Positions 43,344 to 54,681 of a stretch of 64,000 bases of DNA are shown here, piece after piece. The position numbers and the translations under genes are program-made. Under the pieces are notes generated by a model. The model was not told where the DNA came from. It made no database searches and saw only the letters and a program-made list of their open reading frames with translations. Source of the DNA: Candidatus Thiodubiliella endoseptemdiera (lineage in GTDB: Bacteria; Pseudomonadota; Gammaproteobacteria; PS1; Pseudothioglobaceae); assembly GCA_013416635.1 (NCBI GenBank), contig JACCHT010000001.1, positions 372,001 through 436,000 of the forward strand. The letters are read 5' to 3'. Within the stretch, counting starts at the first letter, position 1. Each line of letters begins with the position of its first letter.

Positions 43344-44737
43344 CTATTTCTCGTATTTTTCCATAATCTCATCAAAAAATATACATAATTGAGGGTAAAT
43401 CTCACCCCAGTTTCTAACTCTAGTTCTTTGCCATTTTTCCTGTATTTGTTGTGTTGCCAAGTATACCATTTTAAGCGCTGATCCTTGTGTTGGGAATGAG
43501 CCCTTAGATTTAGTTTTCTTCTTGATAATAGCATTTAATGATTCTATTGGGTTAGTTGTGTATATCAATGTTCTAACGCTTTGCGGATACTTAAAGAATG
43601 TTGATAGCTCACTCCAATGGTTATGCCATGATTTGGCAATATTAGGGTATTTTTTATCCCAAATATGTTTAAATTCATCTAGTGATAATAATGCCTGCTC
43701 TTCGTTTAAAGCCGTGTAAACAGCTTTTAAATCTTTAGCAACTGCCTTTGTGTCTTTCCAAGACACAAATCTTAGCGATGAGCGGATTTGGTGAACAATG
43801 CAGCGCTGAACCTCAGCTTTTGGGTAAACAGCCTCTATTGCTTTATTAAAGCCATTTAATCCATCAATAGCAAAGATTAAAACATCGTTAATACCACGCT
43901 TTTTAATATCGTTTAACACTGTGAGCCAGTACTTAGATGTTTCGTTTTCACCTATCCAAAATCCAATAATCTCTTTTTTACCTTCAAGACTTACACCCAG
44001 CATAATATACACAGCAATGTTTTTAACCACAGAATCAATCTTGATTTTAAGTACGGTAGCATCCATAAATATGATGGGATAAATCGCCTCTAAAGGACGA
44101 TGCTGCCACTCATCTACCTTAACCATAATCTTCTCGGTAATGTTGGATATGGTGGTGGTAGATAGCTCATAACCATACAAATCATCAAGATGATTTTGAA
44201 TGTCTCTAACGCTCATGCCTTTGGTATAAAGAGACAAGATTAAATCCTCACTGCCGTCTAAAATGACTTCACGCTTTTTGACTAGTTGTGGCTCAAAACT
44301 GGCTTGCCTATCTCTGGGGATGGCGACATCTATATTGCCATACTTGGATTTTAAAGTCTTTTTGTTATGCCCATTGCGATAATTACGACCGTCGTTATCT
44401 TTTAGAGACCTTTGCATAAATATGAATAATCATCAAAACGCCATCTTTCATCAAATTACAAACTTTTTAAAAACACCCTTAGCCCTGCTAGGAGTGGATT
44501 TAAAAAATTTCCAATTTAATAAAATCTGTCATTTTGCTAATCATCCCTATTTATGCAAAGGTCTCTTTTAGTGATAACTGATTTTTTTGATAGCCAAGAT
44601 GGCTTGATAGTTCTTCTTCGCTAGCAGTTTGAATAACCTCTCGCATTATGTTTTTAAATTCATCTGCGATGTTATCAAGGAGGTAAATTCCCTGTTTGGA
44701 TTTGTTTTTTTAGTTCGTTGTGGTTGATTAAACTCAT
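43344..44737 (-). pseudogene. IS256-family (Mutator) transposase, split by a MITE and a frameshift
   Basis: Starts at 44737 after AAGGAG. The N-terminal part (MSLINHNELKKQIQ) shifts frame near 44,690, then reads IADEFKNIMREVIQTASEEE and SHLGYQKNQLSLK up to the MITE at 44405-44565, and resumes at DNDGRNYRNGHNKKTLKSKYG. DDE residues are visible in FMDATVLKIK, FAIDGLNGF and NPIESLNAIIKKK. Removing the MITE plus one 5-base repeat would rejoin SLK-DND exactly. As it stands it cannot be made at full length. Confidence 0.92.
44405..44565 (-). mobile_element. 161-bp palindromic MITE, copy 7 (inside IS256 transposase)
   Basis: Full-length copy with a clean TTTTA duplication (44400-44404, 44566-44570) within the transposase coding sequence. 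Confidence 0.96.
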
Positions 44738-44824
44738 TTGTGTTTCTCCTTGTATTTTTAATGCTTTTGATTTTATAGGATCAAAAGCTTTTTAAGGATT
44801 TACACAGTTTAATTTACGCTCTCC

Positions 44825-44958
44825 ATCAAAACGCCATCTTTCATCAAATTACAAACTTTTTAAAAACACCCTTAGCCCTGCTAGGAGTGGATTTAAAAAA
44901 TTTCCAATTTAATAAAATCTGTCATTTTGCTAATCATCCCTATTTATGCAAAGGTCTC
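44825..44958 (-). mobile_element. MITE copy 8, 5' truncated at the IS256 end
   Basis: 134 bases of the element; the first 27 are missing where the IS256 end begins. Its remaining end provides the last codons (ETFA) and stop of the Sel1 protein gene. Confidence 0.93.
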
Positions 44959-45462
44959 AATCTGCTTATCCTTTTCCTCTTGAGCTAATTTTTCTTGCTC
45001 CACTCTTTCTGCTTCAATTTGAGCCAACCTTTCTTGTTTTACTTTGTTTGCCTTTATTTGAGCCAATCTTTCTTCCTCTAACCAATCATATGGAGCAATT
45101 TTTAATTTTGTTGAATTAACACCTACTTGTAGCAAGTTGCTTTCTTTTTGAGCAATAGACACTGCCACCTCTGCCTGCAAAGTATTGATTCTTTCTTGAG
45201 CAATAGACACACCTTGGTTGGCAGCCTTTCTAAACCATTTTAATGCCTCTTGATTATCCTGCTCAACACCCTTGCCTAACCTATACATTTGTGCAATATT
45301 ATATTGGGAAATAGCGTGATTTCCCTCTCTAGCTAAAGGCATCCACTCTTGAAATGCGGAATCAAAATCTCCCTGCTTATAATATTTCATACCCGCTAAA
45401 AAATCAGCTTGAGTAGCAAAAGATAAAGATAAAGAGAGTAGAAGTATCAGTAGTTTTTTCAC
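44944..45462 (-). CDS. Exported Sel1/TPR-repeat protein, 3' end replaced by a MITE
   Basis: 172 residues. Signal peptide MKKLLILLLSLSLSFATQA, then a Sel1-type helix pair (YNIAQMYRLGKGVEQDNQEALKWFRKAA as a whole spans about 55-90, with the LGKGV turn) and a Glu/Gln/Lys-rich helix built from ERLAQI repeats (130-165). Sel1 repeats mediate protein contacts. The terminal ETFA and stop are read from the adjacent MITE, so the native protein was probably longer. Confidence 0.75.
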   Translation of the reverse strand: MKKLLILLLSLSLSFATQADFLAGMKYYKQGDFDSAFQEWMPLAREGNHAISQYNIAQMYRLGKGVEQDNQEALKWFRKAANQGVSIAQERINTLQAEVAVSIAQKESNLLQVGVNSTKLKIAPYDWLEEERLAQIKANKVKQERLAQIEAERVEQEKLAQEEKDKQIETFA

Positions 45463-45549
45463 GGAGATTGCCTTATATTCTATAAATTTCTTCTGAATTT
45501 TAAATTATTTCTTTAAATAAGTATAAAACTTTACACAAATAGGAATTCT

Positions 45550-45581
45550 GCCAATCATCCTTATTTATGCAAAGATTTCTA
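45550..45581 (-). mobile_element. Degenerate MITE end remnant
   Basis: About 31 bases resemble the terminal part of the reverse-oriented element (AATCATCCTTATTTATGCAA) with several mismatches and a decayed tip (AGATTTC in place of AGGTCTC). It lies between the Sel1 gene and the 3' end of adhesin C and is older than the near-identical full copies. Confidence 0.6.
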
Positions 45582-45610
45582 TATATTAAATCACAACCAA
45601 GGTAATCGTT

Positions 45611-48600
45611 TTACAACACAATCAAACTATCCTGCAGCGCTTCAAGCTCAACACTTCCTGTGCCGATACCGCTCAGAATAACATCAAGTTCAGGACGGTC
45701 AAAATTACCCGTGCCGTGAATATCAACAACAAGATACACATCTTTACCGTCATCATTAATACTAAAGAAGTCGGCTAGATTGTATTCATCCCCAACATCA
45801 AACAAATTACTAAAATCAAGTTTATCGCCTTGTAAAACATTAAAATCAAGCACTTTAGCTACACCTTCATAGTTAAATACAAAAGTATCTGCATTGTCAT
45901 TACCCTGCAATACGCTGTTCTCACTGGTGGTAACTAAAACGGTATCTTTATCAGCATTTTGGTAAGCAAAAGCACTATCGCCGCCGATACCTTGTGTGTC
46001 ATCGGTGTAGTGGATTTTGAATTGTCCGTATTCGGTAACATCACCATTAGCAAGGGTTTGTTTGTTGTTGTCACTGGTGAGTTCGATTTTGCTAATGCCT
46101 ACTTCGTCTAGCGTGCGTAATTCACCTGCATCACTGATACCGTCTCCATCTTTATCTTGCCAAACTTTAAAGTCCGCCCAGTGTTTGTCGTCTTGGGTGA
46201 AGTTACCATCTTGATTACTGTCAAAATATGCCATTCCTTCTAGGTCGGTTTTAGCGCCTTTGACATAATCGCTTAATACCAACTCTTCTCTGCCTGAGAT
46301 TTTGCCATCGCTGTTGGCATCAAAACCGATTAAGCCGTCTTGCGAAGCAACCCAAGCGGTGTGTTCTTTTTTGCCATCGCCATCCACATCGTAGTATGCA
46401 ACACTCTCACTTAATGATGTGTATTCAACAACGCCGTCATGATTGAGGTCAATGGTCAGTGGAGTGGTGTCAATTACTATATCATTATTTGGGACATTAA
46501 CGCCCAAAGTTTGCACTGCACTAGCTGCCGTTGTGCCAACTTTATAAACGGCTCTATTAGCCGTTAGTTCAGAAAGTGTTGACCCACTGTAATCAAGAGA
46601 GGAGGTAAATATTGAGAAATTACCAACTCTACTTCGGTCGTATGCAGATGTGCCACCTCCAACGGCTTTAACCACAATATTATCAATCTTGTAGTCTTGA
46701 CCCAAATCAATTTGCACCCAGCCATCGGTTTGGGCTGATGAAGTTGCCATCCCTTCTGAAGTGCCATTTTTACCATCAACAATTTTAGCGGGTGTCCAGT
46801 TATCGTAATGTATCAGTGCTGCATCAGAAGTAACGGTTTTACCTAGTGCGACATTAACACCGTCAACCATGACTTCAACTTCACCGATAAACATTTGTTG
46901 ACTAGTGCCATCTTGTTTAATTAAAACATAGCGACTACTGCCCTTGACAGTAGGTGTATTTAGTACAGCAGCATTGCCAGCTATATCCGTAAGTGTATCC
47001 CCGCCAGTTAAGGCTATTGTGCCTGCATTCAATTGCACACCTCCTGCAACATTCGTATCACCTGCAACAATAGTATAAGAAAATACCATCTTATTGCTAT
47101 TTGCAGTGTTTAGAGCGGTATCGTAGGTGGCTTGTTTGTTTGTGCCATCAAAATTAATGGTGTAGGCTGTTGTTCCTGAGGTTGCCTCTGTTAATACTAT
47201 GACTTCGCTCATATCAAGGGTAACTACAATTTTATCACCAATGCCTAACCCGACTGTTTTATCGGTAGTGCCATCACCTTCAGTGCCTTTGACGCTTACG
47301 CTTTCTACTGTTGGGGCTTTAAGGTCATATTTTTGTTCGTGGGTATCGGCTTTTATATTGCCTTGATCTACTCCATTTTTAGCAACATCGGCAGCAACAT
47401 CGACACTCAATTCACCTTCAGAGTTTGCAACTGGGTAACTTCTAAAGTGTACTCGCTATCACTCACTCGAGTGAAATCACCAAGGGTAGCTTCAGTTTTA
47501 ATGGTGATATCTTTAATCTCGGTGTTGTCGTTAGCAAACGCAGAATCAAAATGCAGTTCATTGGTTGCGGTAGAGGCAGTTAGTGATTTGTAGATTAAAA
47601 CACCATTTTTATAATAGGTGATTTCTGTGCCGATACGCTTAACGGTAAAGACATCGCCTGCATCGTAAGCGCCATAATCCCCAATATCAGCATTATTTTC
47701 ATAAATGCGAACTTGACCATAATCTCGAGCATAAATTGCATAGTCAAGAGTATCGCGATTATTATTACTATTATCAGTAGAAAGTCCAGCCATAAGCGCT
47801 TTGTTATTCGCAACAACAGTAAAACTCATAGAACCGTTACCCGTAAAGCCATCTTTGGAATAGACACCAGAAGTGCCCCAAGTTATGCCTGTACCTGCTT
47901 TTATTGAGTTGCCAGTAACTGTGGCACCTAGGATGTTGATGGTGCCGTCACTGCTGCCGGTGGTGTTTAGAGGGATAGCAGAATTGGCGCCTATGTCTGT
48001 GATGATGATATCATCTTTGGTGAAGTTCGAAACATCGTCACTAAAAGCAAAGGTAAAGGTAGTGATTGCATCATTAGAGATTGTATCAAGTGAACTGTCG
48101 GTGATAACGAGGGTTGGAGAAAAGGATACAGTTGTGGTTGCCACTGCAGACCCACTCTCGTTACCAGCCTCATCAACATAACTAAAGGTTGCAGAGCGTT
48201 CACCTTCTGTGGCACTGGCACTGGTGTTTTTAAGTTTAACCGCATGCATCAGTTGTTGTGCTTCAGTAGCACTAAAGTTAGTGTCATCGCTCTTAGATAG
48301 GGTTAGAACTTTTGAGGTCAAGTCGTAAGTGTAGTTAAGCCCTGTTAAGCCAACTACATTGATATTGTTGCCTGCTGCGTCTTTGTTTAGGGCAATGTCT
48401 TGATTAAGCCCTAACAGCAACATATCGTTAGCTGTGTCTAAATCAGTACCGCCTATGAGTACCTTAATTTGTTTAATATCAGTTGCAATTGGAGCAACAA
48501 TACTAGCATCAAAGGCGATGCCTTGTGCTAATTGTTCACGGTTGATGGTGGTTGCACTGGTGTTTTGAACATTAGCAGCAGAATCTAAATCTACAGCATC

Positions 48601-51600
48601 TGGGGCAATAGTATCAACCATAATCGTAGCGACGGCTGAAGCACCTTCATTATTATTACCGTCTACATAGCTAATAGTTGCAGTTCTATTGCCTTGTGCT
48701 GGAGAAATTGCTGTATTTTTAAGTGCAACTGCCTCAGTAATGGCTTTAACTTCAGCAACTGCTAGATTACCCCCGCCATTTTGAGAGAGTACTAGTGTTT
48801 TGCTGACTGCTGTATAAGTGTAGTTAATACCTGTAACGCCATTTATTGTAATATTACTACCCGTTGTATCAGCAGTGAGAGTGAGAGTGATATCAACATT
48901 TAAGGCTAATTTGTCATTGGTCGTGTCTAAATTAGCACCGCCTAAAACAACTTTAATTTGCTTTAATATCAGTTGCATTAGACAACAATACTAGCATCAA
49001 GGCGATGCCTTGTGCTAATTGTTCACGGTTGGTGACTTTGCACTGTTTTGAACATTAGCAGCAGAATCTAAATCTACAGCATCGGGGCAATAGTATCAAC
49101 CATAATCGCGGCTGACACCTTCATTATTATTACCGTCTACATAGTAATAGTTGCAGTTCTATTGCCTTGTGCTGGAGAATTGCGTATTTTAAGGAACTGC
49201 CTCAGTAATGGCTTTAACTTCAGCACTGCTGATTACCCCGCCATTTTGAGAGAGTACTAGTGTTTTGCTGACTGCTGTATAAGTGTAGTTAATACCTGTA
49301 ACGCCATTTATTGTAATATTACTACCCGTTGTATCAGCAGTGAGAGTGAGAGTGATATCAACATTTAAGGCTAATTTGTCATTGGTCGTGTCTAAATTAG
49401 CACGCCTAAACACTTTAATTTGTTTAATATCAGTTGCGGAGTTAGAAAAAATACAGCATCAAAGGCGATGCCTTGTGCTAATGTTCACGGTGGTGGTGGT
49501 TGCACTGGTGTTTGAACATTAGCGCAGAATCAAATCTCAGCATCTGGGGCAATAGTATCACCATAATCGTAGCGTGCCTGAGCACCTTCATTATTATTAC
49601 CGTCTACATAGCTAATAGTTGCAGTTCTATTGCCTTGTGCTGGAAACTGCTGATTTTTAAGTGCAACTGCCCAGTAATGGCTTTAACTTCAGAAATGCTA
49701 GGATTACCCCCGCCATTTAGAAGTACTAGTGTTTTGCTAACTGCTGTATAAGTGTAGTTAATACCTGTAACGCCATTTATTGTAATATTACTACCCGTTG
49801 TATCAGCAGTGAGAGTGAGAGTGATATCAACATTTAAGGCTAATTTGTCATTGGTCGTGTCTAAATTAGCACCGCCTAAAACAACTTTAATTTGTTTAAT
49901 ATCAGTTGCAGTTGGAGCAACAATACTAGCATCAAAGGCGATGCCTTGTGCTAATTGTTCACGGTTGGTGGTGGTTGCACTGGTGTTTGAACATTAGCAG
50001 CAGAATCTAAATCTACAGCATCTGGGGCAATAGTATCAACCATAATCGTAGCGGCGGCTGAAGCACCTTCATTATTATTACCGTCTACATAGCTAATAGT
50101 TGCAGTTCTATTGCCTTGTGCTGGAGAAATTGCTGTATTTTTAAGTGCAACTGCCTCAGTAATGGCTTTAACTTCAGCAGCGCTTAGAGTACTACCATCG
50201 GTTTTAACAAGGGTCAAAGTGTTGGTACCAAGGACATAACTATAACTCATGCCTGCTACTCCACCGATGGTGCCTGTGGCACCTGAATCGCCACCTGTGG
50301 CAACATCAATACTAGCACTTAAGCTCAGTAAATCATTTGTTGTGTCTAATCCTGTAAACGCCATCTTAATGGTTTTAATATCGATTATATTAAGTGCAAC
50401 AATATCGGCATCAAAGGCAATGCCTGTTGTCAATGTGGTTGCCAAATTGGTAATATTAACAATACCGATGCCACTTGTTTGTATGCCGATTGTTGTTGGG
50501 TCTAAATCCAGTGCACTATTGTTAGTCGTTACCTTAGCTTCAATTACTAATGTAGTTGCTGTGCTGTCTAATTTAATCTCCGCACCTGTTTTACCCGCCG
50601 TGGTGTTAGTGCCACTACGCACCATAATGTGAGTTTGGTTATAAGTACCTGTTAGTAATTCAAAATAATCGCCCGATCCTGTTTGCCAATTTACGCCATC
50701 ATCAATGGAATAAACCCAATTAGTGCCTTGGTTAGCAACATTGATTTGAATACCTTTATTGCCGTTAGATAAAGTGGTTTCTGCAACGATACCATCGGTA
50801 TATGAATCACCCGTATCTTCAAAGCCAAGGGTAAGGTCATCATTTTTCTTTCCTGTAATATCAATAATTGCTATGTCATTTACTAAGTTGTTAATTTCAT
50901 CATTACTAACATCAGCTTGTGCAGCGCCCATGTCTAGCATCGCCTTACCAGCATCCGTTAGTTCGTCACCTGATGCTTTAAATTGCGCCGCTAAATCTGC
51001 AATCGTTTGATCAACACTGCCCGAGGTTTTATCAATACCAGACATTGCAGCAAGCACCTTACCATAGTCATCACTAGTAGCATAAGTATTTTCACCCTTG
51101 CTATCTATAACAAGATTTGGTTTGGCATTAACAATATTATCAACATCAAACGCTTTAGCAACATCGTTATTGGCTTTATCTACGGCGTCAGCATCTGGTG
51201 CTACACCCGCTTTACGAGCCGCTAGTTCTGTTAATGCAGTGATAGTTACATCTTGCTTACCCATTTGAATATTAGCGATAGCAGATAAATCATCTGCTAA
51301 ATCTTTTTGTGCATTAACGGCTTCATCGTGATAATCCACTCCTGTAGTTTTGTCAATAACTTTAAAAATTGCAACACCTGTATAAGTGCCTAAATTCAGT
51401 TCAAAGGTGCCGTCATTAGCAACTTTGACTTCATTGCCAATTTTGCTACCATCTACTTCGTAGGCCTGAACATATAGTCCATTGTTTTCTATTACTGGTC
51501 CTAATGCAATAAACCCGTTAATAACAGTATTGACAATACCACCGCTACCTGCACCCGCCAATCCAATTGCTGCCAAGCTACTCAAAATGGAGAATCCGCC

Positions 51601-52170
51601 AGATTCAGATTCTTTCGCTGCTACGCCAAAATCTGTCGCAAAACTAGATGCAAAAACATTAGATTGCGAGTTTGCGATTGCCTGAAGCACAGACTCTTCG
51701 CCATAAAAATGCACAATTACTGAGCCATCATCTAAGGCAAAAAATGCACCTTCGGTTACATAATAATTACCATTCTCGGCAGGTAAAGAAACCAAACAAG
51801 ATAAATCAACTGCGCATAACTCAAAATAATTGTCAAAAATAACAACATCGCCATCTGCCAAAAGCACTTCTAAATCATCGCCAACCTTTTTAGCAATTAA
51901 ATCAAAATCATCCGTTAATATGGCATTTTTTTGGACGCTTAATGTATAGTGATAACCCGCTTCAACCTTAACATGTTGAGGCTGTTTATCCTTAACAATG
52001 CCAAGTATATCGTCTTGCTCAATTACTTGGTAATTTTTATTTTGAGCTAAATTATCAACAACAATATTTTTAGAGGATAACTGCCCCGCTCGATAAGTTG
52101 CATTAACTTGCAATTGCTGCACATCTTTAACCGCTAATTGCTTTCCTTGTGTAATATTATATGATGCCAT
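45611..52170 (-). CDS. BapA-like giant adhesin C, type I secretion substrate (several frameshifts)
   Basis: About 2,190 codons. N terminus (residues 1-125) looks like the BapA prefix domain (short beta strands; DDLEVLLADGDVVIFDNYFE), followed by a Gly/Ala helix (SLAAIGLAGAGSGGI) and a long spacer. Then come repeated Ig-like modules of about 156 residues (copies at 48.5-50.2 kb), a discoidin/F5-8C-like domain (about 46.5-46.9 kb, VQIDLGQDYKIDNIVVKA), EF-hand-type loops (DLNHDGVVEY, DVDGDGKKEH, DANSDGKISG, DSNQDGNFTQ, DKDGDGISD) and a C-terminal tail ending DSLIVL, typical of type I secretion. The frame breaks near 47,415 and at many places between 48,970 and 49,950. An RBS-like GAGGGCG precedes ATG 52170. 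Likely a surface adhesin; ligand unknown. Confidence 0.8.
48480..50200 (-). repeat. Four ~470-bp coding repeats in adhesin C, two badly broken
   Basis: The phrase TACTAGCATCAAAGGCGATG recurs near 48,506, 48,973, 49,450 and 49,926 with minor variants. The outer copies are clean; the two middle ones (about 48,970-49,910) have many 1-3 base losses compared with them, mostly independent of each other. Confidence 0.85.
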
Positions 52171-52188
52171 AATCTTCGCCCTCTTTTA

Positions 52189-52950
52189 TTATCTATAATA
52201 ACAATAAACACCAAAAACCACTCTGTGTTTACCGCCCTGTTTTTCTTCTTTTTCTGAAATTGGTGTCGCTTTTTTAATCACTTTCTTTGATGCTACTTGC
52301 CATTGCTCTTTTGCTGATTCGCATAGCATTTTTGCACTATCGTCAAACACACCATCAATTTTAACAGCCTGTTCAAATAAAGTTTTATCCCCTTGCGTTA
52401 AAATACTATTTCCTGTCCATGCATGAGTGGCAAGATTGTCAGAAAAATCTTGAAACAAAACTGCTTTATCAGTAGGGTTATTATCCGCTTCAAATACAGT
52501 TAAGTGAATTTCATTACCGACTTTCCTAGCATGTCCTAAACGCACCAATTCATTTAAAATAGTTTTAGGTGATTTTTCTGTGGTAATGTTTTTTACCAAA
52601 TCAACAAAATTGGCGTCGTCCTGTTTTGCGTAAGGAATGACTTTCTTTAAATCTTGTGTTATCCATGCAGCTATAATTTGTGCGGGCAAACTAATCCATT
52701 GTTTCGTTTGTTTTTTGTGTATGCTTTGTTTTTTATTTTGAGCAATATAACTTCTAGCAATATTGGTTGAGGCACTGATAGCCGCATCTGTTAACTTGTC
52801 TCCATTAGCACTAATAATAGCGCCCGCTTCATTGACAAACACTTTCTTTGATAGTGCATTAAACTCTTTGTAATTCACTCCTAATTTAATTGCCATACTA
52901 ATAATAGGCGATAATATTTTGGATAAATTTTGTAAAAAATTAACTTTCAT
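52189..52950 (-). CDS. DUF6502-family protein upstream of adhesin C
   Basis: 253 residues. The N terminus (FLQNLSKILSPIISMAIKLGVNYKEFNALSKKVFV as a region, residues 5-38) matches the DUF6502 family, thought to include a helix-turn-helix. A middle segment (SPKTILNELVRLGHARKVGNEIHLT, about 130-155) looks like a winged helix with its beta hairpin. It ends 18 bases before the adhesin ATG on the same strand, so the two are likely one transcript and the protein may control or assist the adhesin. That role is inferred. Confidence 0.7.
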   Translation of the reverse strand: MKVNFLQNLSKILSPIISMAIKLGVNYKEFNALSKKVFVNEAGAIISANGDKLTDAAISASTNIARSYIAQNKKQSIHKKQTKQWISLPAQIIAAWITQDLKKVIPYAKQDDANFVDLVKNITTEKSPKTILNELVRLGHARKVGNEIHLTVFEADNNPTDKAVLFQDFSDNLATHAWTGNSILTQGDKTLFEQAVKIDGVFDDSAKMLCESAKEQWQVASKKVIKKATPISEKEEKQGGKHRVVFGVYCYYR

Positions 52951-53008
52951 AGTTTAGTATTATACAGAGTGCTTAATCAGATATAAAGTTTTTATTTTAC
53001 TATTTTTT

Positions 53009-53746
53009 TTAATGGCAAATTGAGCAATGCTTGTCTTTTTTAAGTTTAATTTTTCTAAATTTTAAATCTAATGCATCAACTATCATTAGCTGACCAACAA
53101 GTTGTTCGCCAAGATTTAAAATCACTTTAATAGCTTGTAATGCTTGTAAGGTGCCAAGTATGCCGGCAACAGGTGCAAGAATACCATTGTCAACACAGTT
53201 TTCATTATTATCACCAATAACAGGATACAAACATTGGTAGCAAGGTTGATTTTTTTCATAGCCTTTGAATACCGATAGTTGCCCTTCAAAACGGATGGTA
53301 GCTGCGGAAACTAAAGGGGTTTTATTGCTGACGCAAGATTGGTTGATTTTAAATCGGGTATCAAAATTATCAGTGCCATCGAGAACAATGTCGGCTTTTT
53401 GTACCCATTCATCAATATTATCTGCACTTAAGTTAGTGAGTGTAGTGATTTTAATATTGGGATTAATCGACGATAATGTTTCTTTAGCGGAAATCACTTT
53501 ATCCTTACCGATATCGTCTGTGCTGTGAATAACTTGTCGTTGTAGATTGGATAATTCTACTTGATCAAAATCTGCCAAAATCAAATGTCCAACACCAGCG
53601 GAAGCAAGATACATCGCACTAGGTGAACCTAAACCACCCACACCGATTAAAAGTAGAGTTGAGTCTAATAGCGATTGCTGCCCTTCTATGCCTACTTCTG
53701 GCAGGATAATTTGTCGGGAATACCTGAGTAAGTCTTTGTCATTCAT
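53009..53746 (-). CDS. ThiF/MoeB/HesA-family adenylyltransferase
   Basis: 245 residues, E1-like fold. ATP site GVGGLGSPSAMYLASAGVGH (near residue 35), the Asp of DGTDNFDTRF, and zinc cysteines CYQCLYP plus C-terminal CSICH. It adenylates the C terminus of a ubiquitin-like sulfur carrier (ThiS or MoaD). No thi or moa gene is nearby, so MoeB versus ThiF cannot be decided. Confidence 0.9.
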   Translation of the reverse strand: MNDKDLLRYSRQIILPEVGIEGQQSLLDSTLLLIGVGGLGSPSAMYLASAGVGHLILADFDQVELSNLQRQVIHSTDDIGKDKVISAKETLSSINPNIKITTLTNLSADNIDEWVQKADIVLDGTDNFDTRFKINQSCVSNKTPLVSAATIRFEGQLSVFKGYEKNQPCYQCLYPVIGDNNENCVDNGILAPVAGILGTLQALQAIKVILNLGEQLVGQLMIVDALDLKFRKIKLKKDKHCSICH

Positions 53747-53816
53747 AGATTAAAATTATAATCTATTATCTAAAGAGGCGGTCTTATGTATCAAATTAGT
53801 TTTTATGTGTCAATAA

Positions 53817-53977
53817 GAGACCTTTGCATAAATATGAATAATCATCAAAACGCCATCTTTCATCAAATTACAAACTTTTTAAAAACACCCTTAGCCCTGC
53901 TAGGAGTGGATTTAAAAAATTTCCAATTTAATAAAATCTGTCATTTTGCTAATCATCCCTATTTATGCAAAGGTCTC
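53817..53977 (-). mobile_element. 161-bp palindromic MITE, copy 9
   Basis: Full-length copy flanked by AATAA on both sides, in the gap between the moeB/thiF-like gene and an unknown gene. Confidence 0.95.
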
Positions 53978-54208
53978 AATAAATAGAAGTGGAAACTATT
54001 GCGAAACATAAAGTTGAGACACTATATGAAAGTGGCAAACTGAGTACTACATAAAGGTCATGGACTCAGCCCCATTCCCATCAACTCGGTGTACATACTA
54101 TGATTAAATTGGAATATATATAAGATTAAATACACAAATTCATTAGATAAATCATAGCATAGATGGGATAATAACTCTTTTTACAAAAACGATACAAAAA
54201 TTACAATC
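53978..54208. other. 231 bases without a recognisable gene
   Basis: A short frame on the plus strand (V-E-T-I-A-K-H-K-V-E-T-L-Y, from 53990, ending TAA near 54055) could be the tail of a lost gene cut off by the MITE. The rest is AT-rich leader of the gene at 54209. No tRNA, hairpin or clear promoter stands out. Confidence 0.35.
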
Positions 54209-54679
54209 ATGATTGCAAAACTTGTTAAATTCTTAAAAAATAACTATCCCGACAGTAATATCGATGATTATTTAGATGCTAAGTACATTCAATTAACAGG
54301 TACACAACTCAAACAAATTGCGGATGCATTGAATAGCGGTGAGTTAAAAACCAAATCTGCATCAAGTTGTAGCGCAGAACGATTTATTTTTAGTTTTGGT
54401 GAAACTGCTATTCTAGTGCAAAAAGATATTACCGATTCATCAGTTATTTATCAGGCAGAACTCTCATGGGAAACAGATTTCATGGCAATTCATTCAACCA
54501 GAAGCAAAGGGAAGGGTTTTTATTTTATCGCCTTTGAATTTGATGATGTGTATCAAGTCACGCTAAAAGATACAGACAAAAGACTGGAAGACCAAGTTAG
54601 GAATATTGAGCAAGATCAGGAAATGATTGATAAAGTAATGCCTGTTTTAAAAGGCTTTATGTCAGCCATTTCTGAGTAA
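54209..54679 (+). CDS. Hypothetical protein convergent with ihfA
   Basis: 156 residues, acidic, no signal peptide or membrane helix. Predicted alpha-beta pattern with two Cys-Ser positions in the middle (SASSCSAERF) and a Glu/Asp-rich C-terminal helix (RLEDQVRNIEQDQEMIDKVM). I do not recognise the family. It ends two bases from the convergent ihfA stop, which supports it as a real gene. Ribosome site weak (no AGGAG before ATG 54209). Confidence 0.6.
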   Translation: MIAKLVKFLKNNYPDSNIDDYLDAKYIQLTGTQLKQIADALNSGELKTKSASSCSAERFIFSFGETAILVQKDITDSSVIYQAELSWETDFMAIHSTRSKGKGFYFIAFEFDDVYQVTLKDTDKRLEDQVRNIEQDQEMIDKVMPVLKGFMSAISE

Positions 54680-54681
54680 AT

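Larger units (their letters stand above)
43300..44823 (-). mobile_element. IS256-family insertion sequence, interrupted
   Basis: Inverted ends of 28 bases (starting GAGAGCGTAAATTAAACTGT) at 43300 and 44823 enclose a Mutator-type transposase gene. The element is 1,524 bases, about 1,358 without the nested MITE and its duplication. No target duplication is visible: the left flank is unique sequence after guaB, the right flank is a truncated MITE, so a deletion or rearrangement followed insertion. Confidence 0.9.

Noticed and set aside
53978..54208. RNA gene or origin in the gap before the unknown gene
   Set aside because: No tRNA fold, iterons, DnaA boxes or strong hairpin could be seen.
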